Positions 45,308 to 55,900 of a stretch of DNA of 64,000 nucleotides are shown here, piece after piece. The notes under the pieces were generated by a model. The model ran no database searches and was not told the DNA's origin. It was given only the letters and a program-made list of their open reading frames with translations. The position numbers and the translations under genes are program-made. Origin of the DNA: Auritidibacter ignavus (GTDB lineage: Bacteria > Actinomycetota > Actinomycetes > Actinomycetales > Micrococcaceae); the NCBI RefSeq assembly GCF_003703835.1, contig NZ_RDQR01000010.1, positions 1-64,000 of the forward strand. Direction: 5' to 3'. Each line of letters begins with the position of its first letter. Position 1 is the stretch's first letter.

Positions 45308-46372
45308 CTACTTTGCTTCGGTTTGGCCGAGCACACCTTCCCGTGCTAACGCGGTCATGCGCGAGACCGTTCGGAAATATTTCTTCAGGTACCCGCCGTT
45401 CATCATCTCCTCGGTGAACAGCTGGTCGAATGGCACACCGGAGGCGATAACCGGAACGTCCTTATCGTAGAGTCTGTCGGCCAGCACCACGAACCGCAGG
45501 GCCATCGCCTGCTCGGTAATGGTCTCCACGTCGTGGAGCACCAGCACGTCGATATCCTTGACCATTTCGCGATAACGGGAGGGATGAACCTGTGAGAGGT
45601 TTTTCATCAACGCTGCGAAATCGTCGACCGCCACGACGTGGGCTTCGGGGAAGTTCTCCTGGGCCAGGTGTTCAATCTTGTCATCCTCCACCGGGTCGGG
45701 GGCTTCTTCCAGACCGCGGTGGCGGTAGTCTTCACCGTCAATGCGGACCACTTCAAATTGAGAGGACAATACCTGAATCTCCCGTTTGAAGTCTTGGGCA
45801 GCGAAGCGTCCTTCTCCGAGTGCACCTGGCAAAGTATTGGATGTAGCCGCCAGTTTCACCCCGGCATCGGCCAGCTCACGCATTAGACGCGACATCAGCA
45901 CGGTATCGCCGGGATCATCGAGTTCGAACTCGTCGATGCACACCAGTGAGTACTGTTTGAGCACCTCAACGGTTTTGCTAAAGGTTAGTGCCCCGACCAG
46001 GTTCGTGTACTCCACAAAGGTACCGAATGCTTTATGGTCGCCTCCGGCCGCATGCCACAGTGAGGCCAACAGGTGGGTTTTCCCTACACCGAAACCACCG
46101 TCAAGGTACAGGCCGGCAGGCTGGTTGTCCTTCTTCTTTTTCTTCCCAAATAAACCGAGGAACCCTCCGGAGGTGTTCGAACCGGAACCGGAGATGGACT
46201 CGGCGAATTTTTTCAGACGACTGACCGCTTCAGCCTGAGATGGATACCGATCATCAGGAATGTAAGTCTCGAACGACACCTCACCAAAGCGATAGGAGGG
46301 GTGGAATCCTGCCAGCAGTTGTTCGGCAGATACCTGGGGTTGACGTTCGGCCAAGCGGACAATCTCGGTCAC
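45308..46372 (-). CDS. zapE: Cell division protein ZapE (AFG1-like ATPase)
   Basis: The 354-residue ATPase has Walker A GGFGVGKTHLLASLWH, Walker B CIDEFELDDPGDT and sensor-like SNTLPGALGEGRF. ZapE/Lhp proteins associate with the Z-ring in E. coli and are related to mitochondrial AFG1; the role in actinobacteria is less clear. A Gly/Ser/Lys-rich loop (SGSGSNTSGGFLGLFGKKKKKDN) lies before the Walker A. It is convergent with the tRNA cluster and divergent from the rhodanese gene. Confidence 0.88.
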   Translation of the reverse strand: MTEIVRLAERQPQVSAEQLLAGFHPSYRFGEVSFETYIPDDRYPSQAEAVSRLKKFAESISGSGSNTSGGFLGLFGKKKKKDNQPAGLYLDGGFGVGKTHLLASLWHAAGGDHKAFGTFVEYTNLVGALTFSKTVEVLKQYSLVCIDEFELDDPGDTVLMSRLMRELADAGVKLAATSNTLPGALGEGRFAAQDFKREIQVLSSQFEVVRIDGEDYRHRGLEEAPDPVEDDKIEHLAQENFPEAHVVAVDDFAALMKNLSQVHPSRYREMVKDIDVLVLHDVETITEQAMALRFVVLADRLYDKDVPVIASGVPFDQLFTEEMMNGGYLKKYFRTVSRMTALAREGVLGQTEAK

Positions 46373-46631
46373 GAGGAACAGGCCCTTCTGGTAGGAAACG
46401 ATGATGAGAAGAAACCAGTGAAGTTTCCTGTCACGACACTACCCCGAAAACTTCTCGCCCCGATACATCTGCCAGAAGACATCCTGTTTCGTCCCGACGA
46501 GCGCACCTGCATCCTATGACTTTGTATGACGCAAACACCCCCGGGGCCCTGCCATCGACCATCGTCGAAGATTAGGGTTAAACCCACACAGTGACGTGAG
46601 TCAATGACCCCAACGGAAAGGTGCAACCACG

Positions 46632-47540
46632 ATGAGCGAGACACAAAACACTCCCCCGGTCGAGTCCAGTGAATACGCCCACCCGGAAAAATTGGTCTCC
46701 ACCGCGTGGGTTGCCCAGCACAAAGATGATCCCAACGTGGTGATCTTGGAGTCCAATGAAGACACGCTGTTGTACTCCACCGGCCACATCCCTGGCGCGG
46801 TCAAAATTGACTGGCACACCGAACTTAATGACCCGGTGACTCGTGACTTCGCGTCGCCAGAACAGTTCGCCGAGGTGGTCGGTTCCAAAGGGATCGACCG
46901 CGACACCACCGTGGTGTTCTACGGCGATAAGTCCAACTGGTGGGCTGCCTACGCACTGTGGGTATTCACGCTCTTCGGTCACCCAGACACTCGGTTGATG
47001 AATGGTGGACGGGATAAGTGGATTGCCGAAGGACGCGAAATCACCCAGGAGAAGCCTGATGTCAGCGCCGTCGAGTACCCGGTTGTGGACCGCGACGATA
47101 CCACCAACCGTGCGGTACAATCCCAGGTGCTCAACCACATTGGCCATCGCCCCCTGATCGATGTGCGCTCCTTCGCTGAATACACCGGAGAGACCACCCA
47201 CATGGCCGGCTACCCGCAAGAAGGAACCCTGCGCGGTGGACACATTCCTACCGCGCAGTCGGTGCCGTGGGCCTCGGCAGCCCGCGAGGATGGAACCTTC
47301 AAATCGGTCGAGGAACTTCGCGAGATCTACACCCAGCAGGCTGAACTCGGTGATACCGATGATGTGATTGCCTACTGCCGTATTGGTGAGCGTTCTTCCC
47401 ACACCTGGTTCGTGCTGAAGTACCTACTCGGCTACGATTCAGTGCGGAACTACGACGGCTCCTGGACAGAGTGGGGTAACTCGGTGGGTGTGCCGATTGT
47501 AGAAGGCGAAGAACCCGGCACCGACCCACGGTCGCACTAG
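46632..47540 (+). CDS. Thiosulfate/3-mercaptopyruvate-type sulfurtransferase
   Basis: The 302-residue protein has two rhodanese domains; the N-terminal one is inactive and the C-terminal one carries the catalytic Cys249 in [13 protein letters not shown]. The CRIGERS loop is typical of thiosulfate sulfurtransferases (SseA/CysA2-like) of actinobacteria. SD-like gaaaggtg lies before the ATG. The sufE gene follows on the same strand, so both handle persulfide sulfur. Confidence 0.9.
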   Translation: MSETQNTPPVESSEYAHPEKLVSTAWVAQHKDDPNVVILESNEDTLLYSTGHIPGAVKIDWHTELNDPVTRDFASPEQFAEVVGSKGIDRDTTVVFYGDKSNWWAAYALWVFTLFGHPDTRLMNGGRDKWIAEGREITQEKPDVSAVEYPVVDRDDTTNRAVQSQVLNHIGHRPLIDVRSFAEYTGETTHMAGYPQEGTLRGGHIPTAQSVPWASAAREDGTFKSVEELREIYTQQAELGDTDDVIAYCRIGERSSHTWFVLKYLLGYDSVRNYDGSWTEWGNSVGVPIVEGEEPGTDPRSH

Positions 47541-47580
47541 GTCAGATTCAGAACCGGATCTGGTCTGCTCAGCCCACAGT

Positions 47581-47617
47581 GATGGCACCTGTTGTCGTTA
47601 GGATGACAGGTGCCATC
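47581..47617. terminator. Hairpin between the sulfurtransferase gene and sufE
   Basis: Perfect 12-bp arms (47581-47592 and 47606-47617) enclose a 13-base loop. There is no T-run after it, so it may be a weak terminator or an operator for sufE rather than a full terminator. Confidence 0.5.
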
Positions 47618-47686
47618 GGCGTAGAATGGAGCGGTGCCGGTGGCCCAGATCAGCGCCGGCAGGTCCTTCGTTGCTGAAAGGGTGTT

Positions 47687-48127
47687 ATGACCGCAACCTA
47701 TCCCGCCCCGCTACAGGAGATCATCGACGATTTTCAGGCCGTTCCCGAGGCAGACCGTCTGGAATTACTTTTTGAATTCTCCGAGGAGTTGCCGGAGGTT
47801 CCGGAAAAATACGCCGGGCACGAGGACGAGATGGAACAGGTTGTAGAGTGCCAGACCCCACTATTTTTGGCGGTTGAAACCGGTAAGGGAGAAGACCCCG
47901 AGGTGACTCTGGTGATTTCCGCGCCAGCGGAGGCACCCACGACCCGCGGTTTCGCCTCAGTGGTCCTTCAGGGGATTTCCGGTTTCAAAGCCTCCGAAAT
48001 TCTGGCCGTGCCCGATGATATGGCCAGCCAGCTGGGTCTGACTAAGGCACTCACACCCTTGCGTTTGCGTGGCATGAGCGCGCTCTTGGGTCGCATCAAG
48101 CGTAATATCACCGAACAGCTCACCTAA
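47687..48127 (+). CDS. sufE: SufE-like sulfur acceptor protein
   Basis: SufE takes persulfide sulfur from the cysteine desulfurase SufS for iron-sulfur cluster assembly. The 146-residue protein has EIIDDFQAVPEADRLELLFEFSEELPEVPE and the active Cys55 in VVECQTPLF, where the usual motif is VxGCxS. The C-terminal GLTKALTPLRLRGMSALLGRIK segment is typical. The suf genes themselves are not in the window; pairing with the upstream rhodanese gene is common in actinobacteria. Confidence 0.9.
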   Translation: MTATYPAPLQEIIDDFQAVPEADRLELLFEFSEELPEVPEKYAGHEDEMEQVVECQTPLFLAVETGKGEDPEVTLVISAPAEAPTTRGFASVVLQGISGFKASEILAVPDDMASQLGLTKALTPLRLRGMSALLGRIKRNITEQLT

Positions 48128-48171
48128 AAGCCAACCTTGGTCTCTTCACGGTCTGTGGCAGTTGGTGCTTC

Positions 48172-48906
48172 TTAGTCCTTGCCACGCAGGTCACGGGTGC
48201 CGGGCAAACCGGAGGCCCCGCCACGGGTTGCCGTGAGGTGTTCTGCCAGGACATTTTCGGTGGCTTGCAACACCTCGGCAACAGATTCAGTCACCGAGGT
48301 CTGCGTCATGCCCGGGCGGGTATACAGCACGCGCGAGACCGTATCGGCGCTGAAGTTCGGGAAGACCTGGTCTAAGATGCCGGTCATGTTCATCAGCGCC
48401 AGCACCGGCCAGGTGGTGAGATCCACAGGCTCATTTTCAAATAACGCTCCGCGAAGCACCGTCACAATGTCGACGTTCTCGAACGCACCCCACTTCCGGT
48501 ACCGGGTGCAGGGCCAAATGCCCAATATTTTTTTGTTGAGCTCTTCGACCATCTGCCGTTCTTCGAGCTGAGCCAACACCGCATCGAACAGCGCGGTACG
48601 ACCGAACCGGTAGATCCACTGTTCGGCGTCCTGATTCTCAGGGGAATCCTCTAGGACCTGGGATATTCGCGCCAGCGGCGTGTCACTTCCAGAAAACTCT
48701 TCTGATTGGATGACCAGGTCCTGCGTGACAGTCAGCAGGCCACGGCGGGTAAGGTCCGCTAATTCAGCTCCGGCCAAGGCCAACGACACCATGTTTTTGG
48801 AAGCCAACAATTTTCCACGATCATCGATGCATAACAGCAAGAACATCTCGCCCAGGCTCAGGGGGTTCTGCGTGGATTCGTCCTCGGCAGGGGTGTAAGT
48901 AGTCAT
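48172..48906 (-). CDS. GPP34 (GOLPH3-like) family phosphoprotein
   Basis: The 244-residue protein begins with LSLGEMFLLLCIDDRGKLLASKNMVSLALAGAELADLTRRGLL, the conserved start of the GPP34 domain known from eukaryotic GOLPH3/VPS74, which binds phosphatidylinositol 4-phosphate. Bacterial members are widespread in actinobacteria, but their role is unknown. No signal peptide or membrane helix is seen. It follows the HIT-family gene on the same strand by 6 bases, so the two may be cotranscribed. Confidence 0.85.
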   Translation of the reverse strand: MTTYTPAEDESTQNPLSLGEMFLLLCIDDRGKLLASKNMVSLALAGAELADLTRRGLLTVTQDLVIQSEEFSGSDTPLARISQVLEDSPENQDAEQWIYRFGRTALFDAVLAQLEERQMVEELNKKILGIWPCTRYRKWGAFENVDIVTVLRGALFENEPVDLTTWPVLALMNMTGILDQVFPNFSADTVSRVLYTRPGMTQTSVTESVAEVLQATENVLAEHLTATRGGASGLPGTRDLRGKD

Positions 48907-48912
48907 AGCGCC

Positions 48913-49554
48913 TCATTGTGAACGGTCAGCGGCATCGGTCTGGTGACCGGACTGCGACTGGTGGTGGTCAAATTCTTGGGTCGCCTCCGGCCAATCCTCG
49001 GCGATGAGCTCGCGCATTTCTGCCAGAGTCTGCGTCAGTGCTTTAGTCTGGGCGATAATGGGCATAAAGTTCCCGTCTCCGCCAAACCGCGGGACAATGT
49101 GCTGATGCAGGTGGGCCGCAATCCCGGCACCGCCGACCTTGCCCTGGTTCATCCCCAGGTTATACCCCTGGGCTCGTGAAACCCGTCGGAGCACGACCAT
49201 GCCAATCTGGCTGAGACGTCCGAATTCGGCAGTCTCTTCGATGGTTAGGTCCGTGTAGTCAGGAACATGACGGTACGGACACACCAACAGGTGCCCGGGG
49301 TTATAGGGATAGAGGTTCATCAACACATAACAATGCTCACCCCGGGCGACAATCAGGGAGTCCTCATCGCTACGTGAGGGGCCAGCACAGAACGGACAGC
49401 TTGCTTCATCCTTGACTTGTCCCTGGCCACGCTTGACGTAGGCCATCCGGTGTGGGGTCCACAACCGATCGAGCCGGTCCGGGGTTCCCGGCAGCTCAAA
49501 GCCATCGGTCACCTCGGCGTCTTCTGGGTGAGGAGTCTGTTGGTTATCCGTCAT
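48913..49554 (-). CDS. HIT domain nucleotide hydrolase/phosphorylase
   Basis: The 213-residue protein has the histidine triad HLHQH at residues 148-152, with His150 the expected nucleophile, and a CPFC pair (53-56) that with a His forms a zinc site. The block YVLMNLYPYNPGHLLVCPYRHV is typical of actinobacterial Ap4A phosphorylase-like HIT proteins. The substrate is probably a dinucleoside polyphosphate. It starts 3 bases after thrS ends and may be cotranscribed with it. Confidence 0.9.
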   Translation of the reverse strand: MTDNQQTPHPEDAEVTDGFELPGTPDRLDRLWTPHRMAYVKRGQGQVKDEASCPFCAGPSRSDEDSLIVARGEHCYVLMNLYPYNPGHLLVCPYRHVPDYTDLTIEETAEFGRLSQIGMVVLRRVSRAQGYNLGMNQGKVGGAGIAAHLHQHIVPRFGGDGNFMPIIAQTKALTQTLAEMRELIAEDWPEATQEFDHHQSQSGHQTDAADRSQ

Positions 49555-49557
49555 GAT

Positions 49558-51570
49558 TTAAACCTGCTCTTTAGTCTCCACCGCCTGCACAATGCGTTCA
49601 ATGGCTTGATCGATCGGCACCCCGTTGTCCTGGGAACCGTCCCGATACCGGAAGGAGACCGCACCGGCTTCTTGGTCTTCTCCCCCGGCAATCAGCACGA
49701 AGGGAACTTTCTGCTTCGAGGCGGTGCGGATCTTCTTCGGGAATCGGTCGGTGGAATCATCCAATCGCACCCGAATACCGCGCTCGCGCAACCGTTGCAC
49801 AATGGTGTCCAAGTAGTCATTGAATGCCTCCGCAACCGGGATGGCAATGACTTGTTCGGGAGCTAACCAGACGGGGAAAGCACCCGCGTAGTGTTCGGTG
49901 AGCACGCCAAGGAAGCGTTCAATCGAGCCGAACAGCGCGCGGTGGATCATCACCGGACGCTGCCGGGTGCCGTCGGCTGCCTGGTATTCCAGGTCGAAAC
50001 GTTCCGGCAGATTGAAATCCAGCTGGATGGTCGACATCTGCCAGGTGCGTCCGATGGCATCGCGAGCCTGGACGGAGACCTTCGGTCCATAGAAGGCAGC
50101 CCCACCCGGATCGTCAACCAGTTCCAGACCGGAGTCGGTGGCCACTTCGGCCAGGGTGCGGGTGGCTTCTTCCCAAATCTCGTCCGATCCCACGAACTTC
50201 TCGGGGTCCTTAGTCGACAGTTCCAAATAGAAGTCGTCGAGCCCGTAGTCCTTCAGCAAGTCCAGCACAAACTTCAGGGTATTGGACAGCTCGTCTTTCA
50301 TCTGTTCGCGGGTGCAGTAGATGTGCGCGTCATCCTGTGTCATCCCGCGCACGCGGGTCAGACCGTGCACGACACCGGATTTCTCATAGCGATAGACCGA
50401 CCCGAACTCAAATAACCGCAACGGCAGTTCACGATAGGACCGGCCACGAGAGGCAAAGATCAAGTTGTGCATCGGGCAGTTCATCGGCTTCAGGTAGTAG
50501 TTTTGGCCCTGGCGAGTGACGTCGCCGGTCTCTGGGTCCCGCTCTTCATCGACATGCATCGGCGGGAACATCCCCTCGGCATACCAGTCCAGGTGGCCGG
50601 ACACTTCATACAGGTGCTGTTTGGTGATATGCGGGGTATAGACGAACTCGTAGCCGGCTTCTTCGTGGCGGGTCCGAGAATAGTCTTCCATTTCCTTACG
50701 AATAATTCCGCCCTTGGGGTGGAAGACCGGAAGACCGGAACCGAGCTCATCGGGGAAAGAGAACAGGTCTAGTTCGGCACCGAGTTTACGATGGTCACGA
50801 CGCTCGGCTTCAGCCACGCGTTCCTGGTAGGCTTTCAGATCCTGTTTGGTCGGCCAAGCGGTACCGTAGATGCGTTGTAGCTGCTTATTCTTCTCATTCC
50901 CCAGCCAGTACGCGCCAGCGGCGCGGGTCAGGGCGAAAGCATTGGAGATCAGCTTGGTGGTCGGCACATGCGGTCCACGGCAGAGATCTTTCCAGACGGT
51001 TTCACCATGGTGATCGATGTTGTCGTAGATGGTGATTTCGCCGGCGCCAATCTCTACTGAGGCGCCTTCGCCGGTGGTATCGGCTTCGTGCTGTTTGTCG
51101 AGCAACTGGAGTTTATAGGGCTCGTGAGCCAGCTCTTCGCGGGCTTGCGCTTCGGTGACTTCACGGCGACGGAAATGCTGAGTCTGGTTGACAATTTTCA
51201 GCATTTTCTTTTCCAGAGCCTTCAGGTTTTCTGGGGTAAAAGGTTCCTCGACGTCAAAATCGTAGTAGAACCCGTCGGTAATGTAGGGGCCAATACCCAG
51301 CTTTGCATTGGGATACAGCTCTTGAACAGCCTGGGCCAGCACGTGTGCGGTCGAGTGACGCAATACCTCGAGACCTTCAGGGTCGGTGATGTCCACAGCC
51401 ACCACGTCGGCACCATCGGGAATGGTGCGGGACAGGTCCTGCAATGCGCCATTGACTTTCATGACCACCGTGGTTTTTTGATCGACGAAGAGTTCGGTAC
51501 CGGTTGTCTCTGCGCCCACCGCACGTTGTTCGCCATCAACGGTGATCGTGATTTGGTTCATTTCGGCCAC
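49558..51570 (-). CDS. thrS: Threonyl-tRNA synthetase
   Basis: The 670-residue enzyme charges tRNA-Thr. It has an N-terminal TGS domain (residues about 5-65), an editing domain with [11 protein letters not shown], the class II core with [10 protein letters not shown] and [14 protein letters not shown], and a C-terminal anticodon domain. The GTG at 51570 is chosen because GGAGGA lies 8 bases upstream; ATG at 51561 is the alternative. No T-box is visible in the 114-base leader. Confidence 0.96.
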   Translation of the reverse strand: MAEMNQITITVDGEQRAVGAETTGTELFVDQKTTVVMKVNGALQDLSRTIPDGADVVAVDITDPEGLEVLRHSTAHVLAQAVQELYPNAKLGIGPYITDGFYYDFDVEEPFTPENLKALEKKMLKIVNQTQHFRRREVTEAQAREELAHEPYKLQLLDKQHEADTTGEGASVEIGAGEITIYDNIDHHGETVWKDLCRGPHVPTTKLISNAFALTRAAGAYWLGNEKNKQLQRIYGTAWPTKQDLKAYQERVAEAERRDHRKLGAELDLFSFPDELGSGLPVFHPKGGIIRKEMEDYSRTRHEEAGYEFVYTPHITKQHLYEVSGHLDWYAEGMFPPMHVDEERDPETGDVTRQGQNYYLKPMNCPMHNLIFASRGRSYRELPLRLFEFGSVYRYEKSGVVHGLTRVRGMTQDDAHIYCTREQMKDELSNTLKFVLDLLKDYGLDDFYLELSTKDPEKFVGSDEIWEEATRTLAEVATDSGLELVDDPGGAAFYGPKVSVQARDAIGRTWQMSTIQLDFNLPERFDLEYQAADGTRQRPVMIHRALFGSIERFLGVLTEHYAGAFPVWLAPEQVIAIPVAEAFNDYLDTIVQRLRERGIRVRLDDSTDRFPKKIRTASKQKVPFVLIAGGEDQEAGAVSFRYRDGSQDNGVPIDQAIERIVQAVETKEQV

Positions 51571-51684
51571 AGGCCTGTTCCTCCTTGATGTCAGGTTGAG
51601 TTTTTGATGGCATACGGGACCACCAAACAACCACAGCACATTCTACGCCTGACCCCGGGTTCTCCCCTATTTCGCTGAGTGTTG

Positions 51685-52395
51685 TCAGTCATGGGCGAGG
51701 TCAATCACCACGCGACTGGGATTTTCGAGAACCTGCACGCGGTACTGACGTTGTTGGTCCACGCCAATGTAATAGGTCGAGGTGGCCTCCCAGGGTAAGT
51801 AGGTCACCACATCTTGGGCCACTTGGGCATCCAGGGAGGTCACCCGATGCCCGTTCTGTAGCGCCTGGGCTTCGTCAACCTGATCGTGGGAGGCCATGCC
51901 GGTGAGATTGATTTCTAAATAGGTGCCGGAAGACTCCTCGGCTCCCGGAATGGGTTCCCCAATACCTGGAGCCAGTGGGTGATCGGTGTATTCAGCCCGA
52001 TAGGCCGGTGTTCCGCTCCCGGCGTGGTCGATGACAATGCGGTCATACCCCTCGTGGACCGCTGACCGCACACCGGTGGCATACAGGCCGTCACCCTGGG
52101 AAGAGTCCGGGAATCCCTCAGATTCCTGAACACCGGAGCTCAGCGGTGGCTGATCCCCTGACGTGTCCTGGTCGGTTGCTGACGGACTGTTGCTGTCAGT
52201 CAGCGTTTTCTCGCCCGGCTTTAACGTGTTTGATGGCCTGTCCATAACCGTCTGTGACGGACTCGGAGTTGAGGCAGTGGTGGCTGATTCTGGGCTCGCG
52301 GGCTCCTCCGGCTCCTGGGAATCGTTCGAGCAGCCTGCCAAGGTCACCGTCAGCATTAGTCCGGCGGTCAAGACCAGCCATGAAGTCTTCATCAT
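51685..52395 (-). CDS. AMIN-like domain lipoprotein
   Basis: A signal peptide with lipobox LAGC places the lipidated Cys at residue 22, so the protein is likely anchored outside the membrane after Lgt modification. A Ser/Pro/Thr-rich linker (25-95) follows. The rest (SAVHEGYDRIVIDHAGSGTPAYRAEYTD and the terminal NPSRVVIDLAHD) matches the AMIN-like beta-sandwich, a possible cell-wall binding module. Function is unknown. It begins 18 bases after the NTF2-like gene, so it could be part of the dnaE2 transcript. Confidence 0.8.
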   Translation of the reverse strand: MMKTSWLVLTAGLMLTVTLAGCSNDSQEPEEPASPESATTASTPSPSQTVMDRPSNTLKPGEKTLTDSNSPSATDQDTSGDQPPLSSGVQESEGFPDSSQGDGLYATGVRSAVHEGYDRIVIDHAGSGTPAYRAEYTDHPLAPGIGEPIPGAEESSGTYLEINLTGMASHDQVDEAQALQNGHRVTSLDAQVAQDVVTYLPWEATSTYYIGVDQQRQYRVQVLENPSRVVIDLAHD

Positions 52396-52413
52396 AAGAC
52401 AACAGTATTCCCG

Positions 52414-52908
52414 TTAGAGCCCAGTAGGGCCGGCATCGACACAAGCTGCGAGACCATGAGTGGTGAGATCAGTCTGGTGCGCGGAGACGATACGCCAGTG
52501 TGCTCCACCGGTGGTCGCTGACTCCGGTGAGGAATGCGTTGTTCGGGCGAGGACGAAACTCATGATCATGCGACGGGGGTGATCAGCCGGTACTGTGCGA
52601 TCGTGGTGTCCGGTCATGGTGACGCGGGCCTGGACCATGGCGTGGCGGTCGCCCAGCATGCGTAGTTCGACCCGGCCGACGATGATGCTTGCCGCCCGCA
52701 GGGGGCCCTGAAAGTCTTCCGCGTGAGCTCGCTGAATCTCGTCGTGGCCTGTCCACCACAATCCGGTGTCACTAACGAATGAGGCGTCAGCAACAAACAG
52801 TTTGGCTAAGTGGTGGTCGTCGTGTTGATTCCAGGCCTGCTGGAATGCGTAGACGATGTTTTTGGGAGCAGCCAGGCTAATGGGTTGATCTGGTGTGCTC
52901 AGGTACAT
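52414..52908 (-). CDS. NTF2-like protein (SgcJ/EcaC family)
   Basis: The 164-residue protein has the SgcJ/EcaC pattern of the NTF2-like fold: VYAFQQAWNQHDDHHLAKLFVADASFVS, GHDEIQRAHAEDF and a closing beta-rich half with WRIVSAHQTDL. The fold has a pocket that may bind small molecules, but no reaction is established. It starts 33 bases after dnaE2 ends and ends 18 bases before the lipoprotein gene, both on the same strand. Confidence 0.8.
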   Translation of the reverse strand: MYLSTPDQPISLAAPKNIVYAFQQAWNQHDDHHLAKLFVADASFVSDTGLWWTGHDEIQRAHAEDFQGPLRAASIIVGRVELRMLGDRHAMVQARVTMTGHHDRTVPADHPRRMIMSFVLARTTHSSPESATTGGAHWRIVSAHQTDLTTHGLAACVDAGPTGL

Positions 52909-52941
52909 GGTGGTCCCTTCGTTTTTGTTTGTGTCCTGAGA

Positions 52942-55900
52942 TCATGGTTGTGGAGTGCTGTCAAGGGGCGTGGGTTCCCACGTCTCGGGATCTGGAACGG
53001 GAATGGGCCGGGCATGGTGGGGTATGACCTTCAGCGGCGGAAGCTTGCGGTCACGGTCTAACCAGGCGGCCCATTGCTCTCGGGTTTTGTCTAAGTAGTC
53101 CGGGTCGGGCAGACGTTGCCGGTCATGGAGGTCCCAAGCCCGAACAGCCTGCACATTGACCGCTCGGCGACCGGTTCTACGTGTCGTACCTTCAATGAGC
53201 AAGAGACGGGAACCAAACAGCAGGTTGCCGGAGTTATGTTGGGCCTCAGTAAAGAACGTGGTGTCAACGAGTCCGGTCCCGTCATCGACAGAGATAAACA
53301 CCACCCGACGTCCGCTACGCATCGGCGGAGTTTGAGTAGCAACTCTAACTCCAGCAACCAACACGCGAGATTGAGTGCGCAGGCTCAACAGTTTGTCAGC
53401 TGGGGTCACGCCCAGAGCATTCAGATACGGGTAGTGGGATTGCATCAGGTGCGCGGTGGTATCCAAGGCGGTGAGATCTAATTCGGTCGCAACCTGTTCG
53501 GTTACCGTCGGAGCAGGAAACAGTGCCGGCAGGCTCGACAGCTCGGTGTCGGGAAGTTCAAAGGCCAGTTGCCCGGGAATTTGACGCGACGGTTTGCGGA
53601 CTCGACGGCCCGACAGGTCTCCTGTGGCAGAGTCTTGTCGGGCATGTTGGTGTTGCAGATAGTGCACCAGATCGGTCCGCGACAGCCCGTGCGGGGTGAT
53701 CAGAGCATCGAGAGCACCGAGCTGTGCTAAGTGTTCTAAGGTCCGGCGATGGAGTCCGGAGCGATCGCGCACATCAGCCAGGGTGGTATAGGGTCGTGCC
53801 GCGAGGAGACGTTTTCGTTCGGTCGCGCTCATGCCCGAGACCGTCGTCAGCGACAGCCGGATGCCCCAACGCTTTTGGTCGGGCACCCATTCCAGGTGCA
53901 TGTGCTCAGTGGACCGGTTAATATCGACCGGAAGCACCGGGATACCCAACCGGCGGGCTTCGGCGACCATCACACGTTGCGGATACATACCGGGGTCGTG
54001 TTCGAGTACTGCAGCCATAAAGGCTTCGGGGTAATGGGTTTTTAGCCAGGCTGAATGGTAGGTCGGCACCGCGAAGGCTGCCCCGTGTGCTTTACAGAAC
54101 CCAAATGACCCGAAAGCTGCCAGGGTATTCCACACCTCGTCGATGACTGCGCGGTCCCAACCTCGTTGGTGTGCCCGGGAACGAAAATAGGATTCAACCT
54201 TGTCTTGTTGCTCCGAGCCGAGTTGACGACGTAGCTCATCGGCTCGGGCCAGTCCGCAACCGGTCAGTGTATCCAGGGTGCGCAGAATTTGTTCATGGAA
54301 TACCGTGACCCCGTGGGTCTCTTCCAGAATCCCTTGTAGCGCCGGGTGAGGATAGTGCGCCGGGGCATCTCCGTTGCGGAAATCAAGGAAAGGCCTCACC
54401 ATGTCGGATTTCATGGGGCCGGGGCGAAATAACGAGATATCAATGATCAGGTCATTGAGGTTTCGGGGTTCCAGTTTGCCGATCAGCTCACGCTGGCCCG
54501 GTGATTCAATTTGGAAACATCCGAGGGTGTGGGTACTACCGATCATGTCGAAGGTAGCGCGATCATCGCGGCTGACGTGTTCGAGGTCGATGACTTCCCC
54601 GGTGGATTCCTGGATCTGCTGGAGCGTGTAGGCGATGGTGGACTGCATGCGCACTCCCAGCACATCCAGTTTCAACAGCCCCATCGAGTCCATGTCGTGT
54701 TTATCAAACTGACTCATGGGCAAATCGATCCCGGAAGGTTGCACCGGGGTGCGATCGAGCAGGGTGGAATCGGAGAGGATCACCCCGCAGGGGTGCATGG
54801 AGATGTGTCGTGGCAACCGGTCGAGGCGTTCGGTGATATCAACTAGTAAGTCCAGCTGGTGATTGCCCAAGCTCCGTTGGGCCTGTAACCGGTGGGAGAA
54901 CTCTGCTAGTTCTGGCATAGTCTCCATGGCTTCTCGAAAATGTGAGGCTGAAAACCGCCACATCTGTTGGGCAATGGCATCGACGTCGTGTTCTTCCATG
55001 CCCAGGGCACGTCCAGCATCACGGATCGCCCCGCGAACTCGGTACCCGTTTTGCATGCTCATTAACGTGGTGCGTGAGTCACCGAAGCGATCAAAGATCG
55101 CTCGGTAGATCTCGTGGCGTCGGGCAGATTCGACGTCGATATCAATATCGGGCAGAGTCGACCGATCTTGAGAGAGGAACCGTTCAAAGATCAGCTCGTG
55201 TTCGATGGGGTCGACATCTGAGATACGTAAAACGTAATTGACCAGCGAGGACGCACCCGAGCCACGGGCCGAGGCACGCACTCCCATGTTCTCAATCATG
55301 GCAACCACTTCTGCCACGGTGAGAAAATAGCTGGAAAAATCCAAGTCCTGGATGATGTTCAGCTCGTGTTGCAGGCGATGGGACAGCTGAATTCCGTGGC
55401 GGGAATGTTCCGGCACTCCGGGAAAGCGTTGAGTAAGTCCGGCCCGACAACGTTGCGTGAGTTCACGTCCGGGATCTGCGCTCAGACCGATCACCCCGGT
55501 TTCTGGCACCCTGGGTTGTCCCCATCCAAGATCGGTTCGAGGATCCAGCACACACCGGCGAGCCAGCTCTTGGGTACGGGTGATCAGCTGACGGGCTCCG
55601 CTCAGACCGGTACCTGCCTGATGCGATATTTCGCCAGCCAGCTGGTGCATCTGTGCGGAGCTTTTCAGCCACCCTTGGCCAGTGGGCTGAAGATCGTGTA
55701 ACTGATCTAAACTGGTCAAGCTACGGGCCGCATCCAGCACATCGGCGGTGGCTGCTTGATCGGGGCTAACATAGCGCACCGCATTGGTGAGCACCGAGGG
55801 AAGTCCCAGGTCTTCGGCAACCCGTAAAAACTTCACCGCGTGTGAGGTTGAGAGTCGTTGCCCCGGCGGAGCTAGATGGCTGACAACCTCAATCCACAGC

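Noticed and set aside
51571-51684. T-box leader before thrS
   Set aside because: No specifier loop or conserved T-box sequence can be found in the 114 bases, which are also too few.
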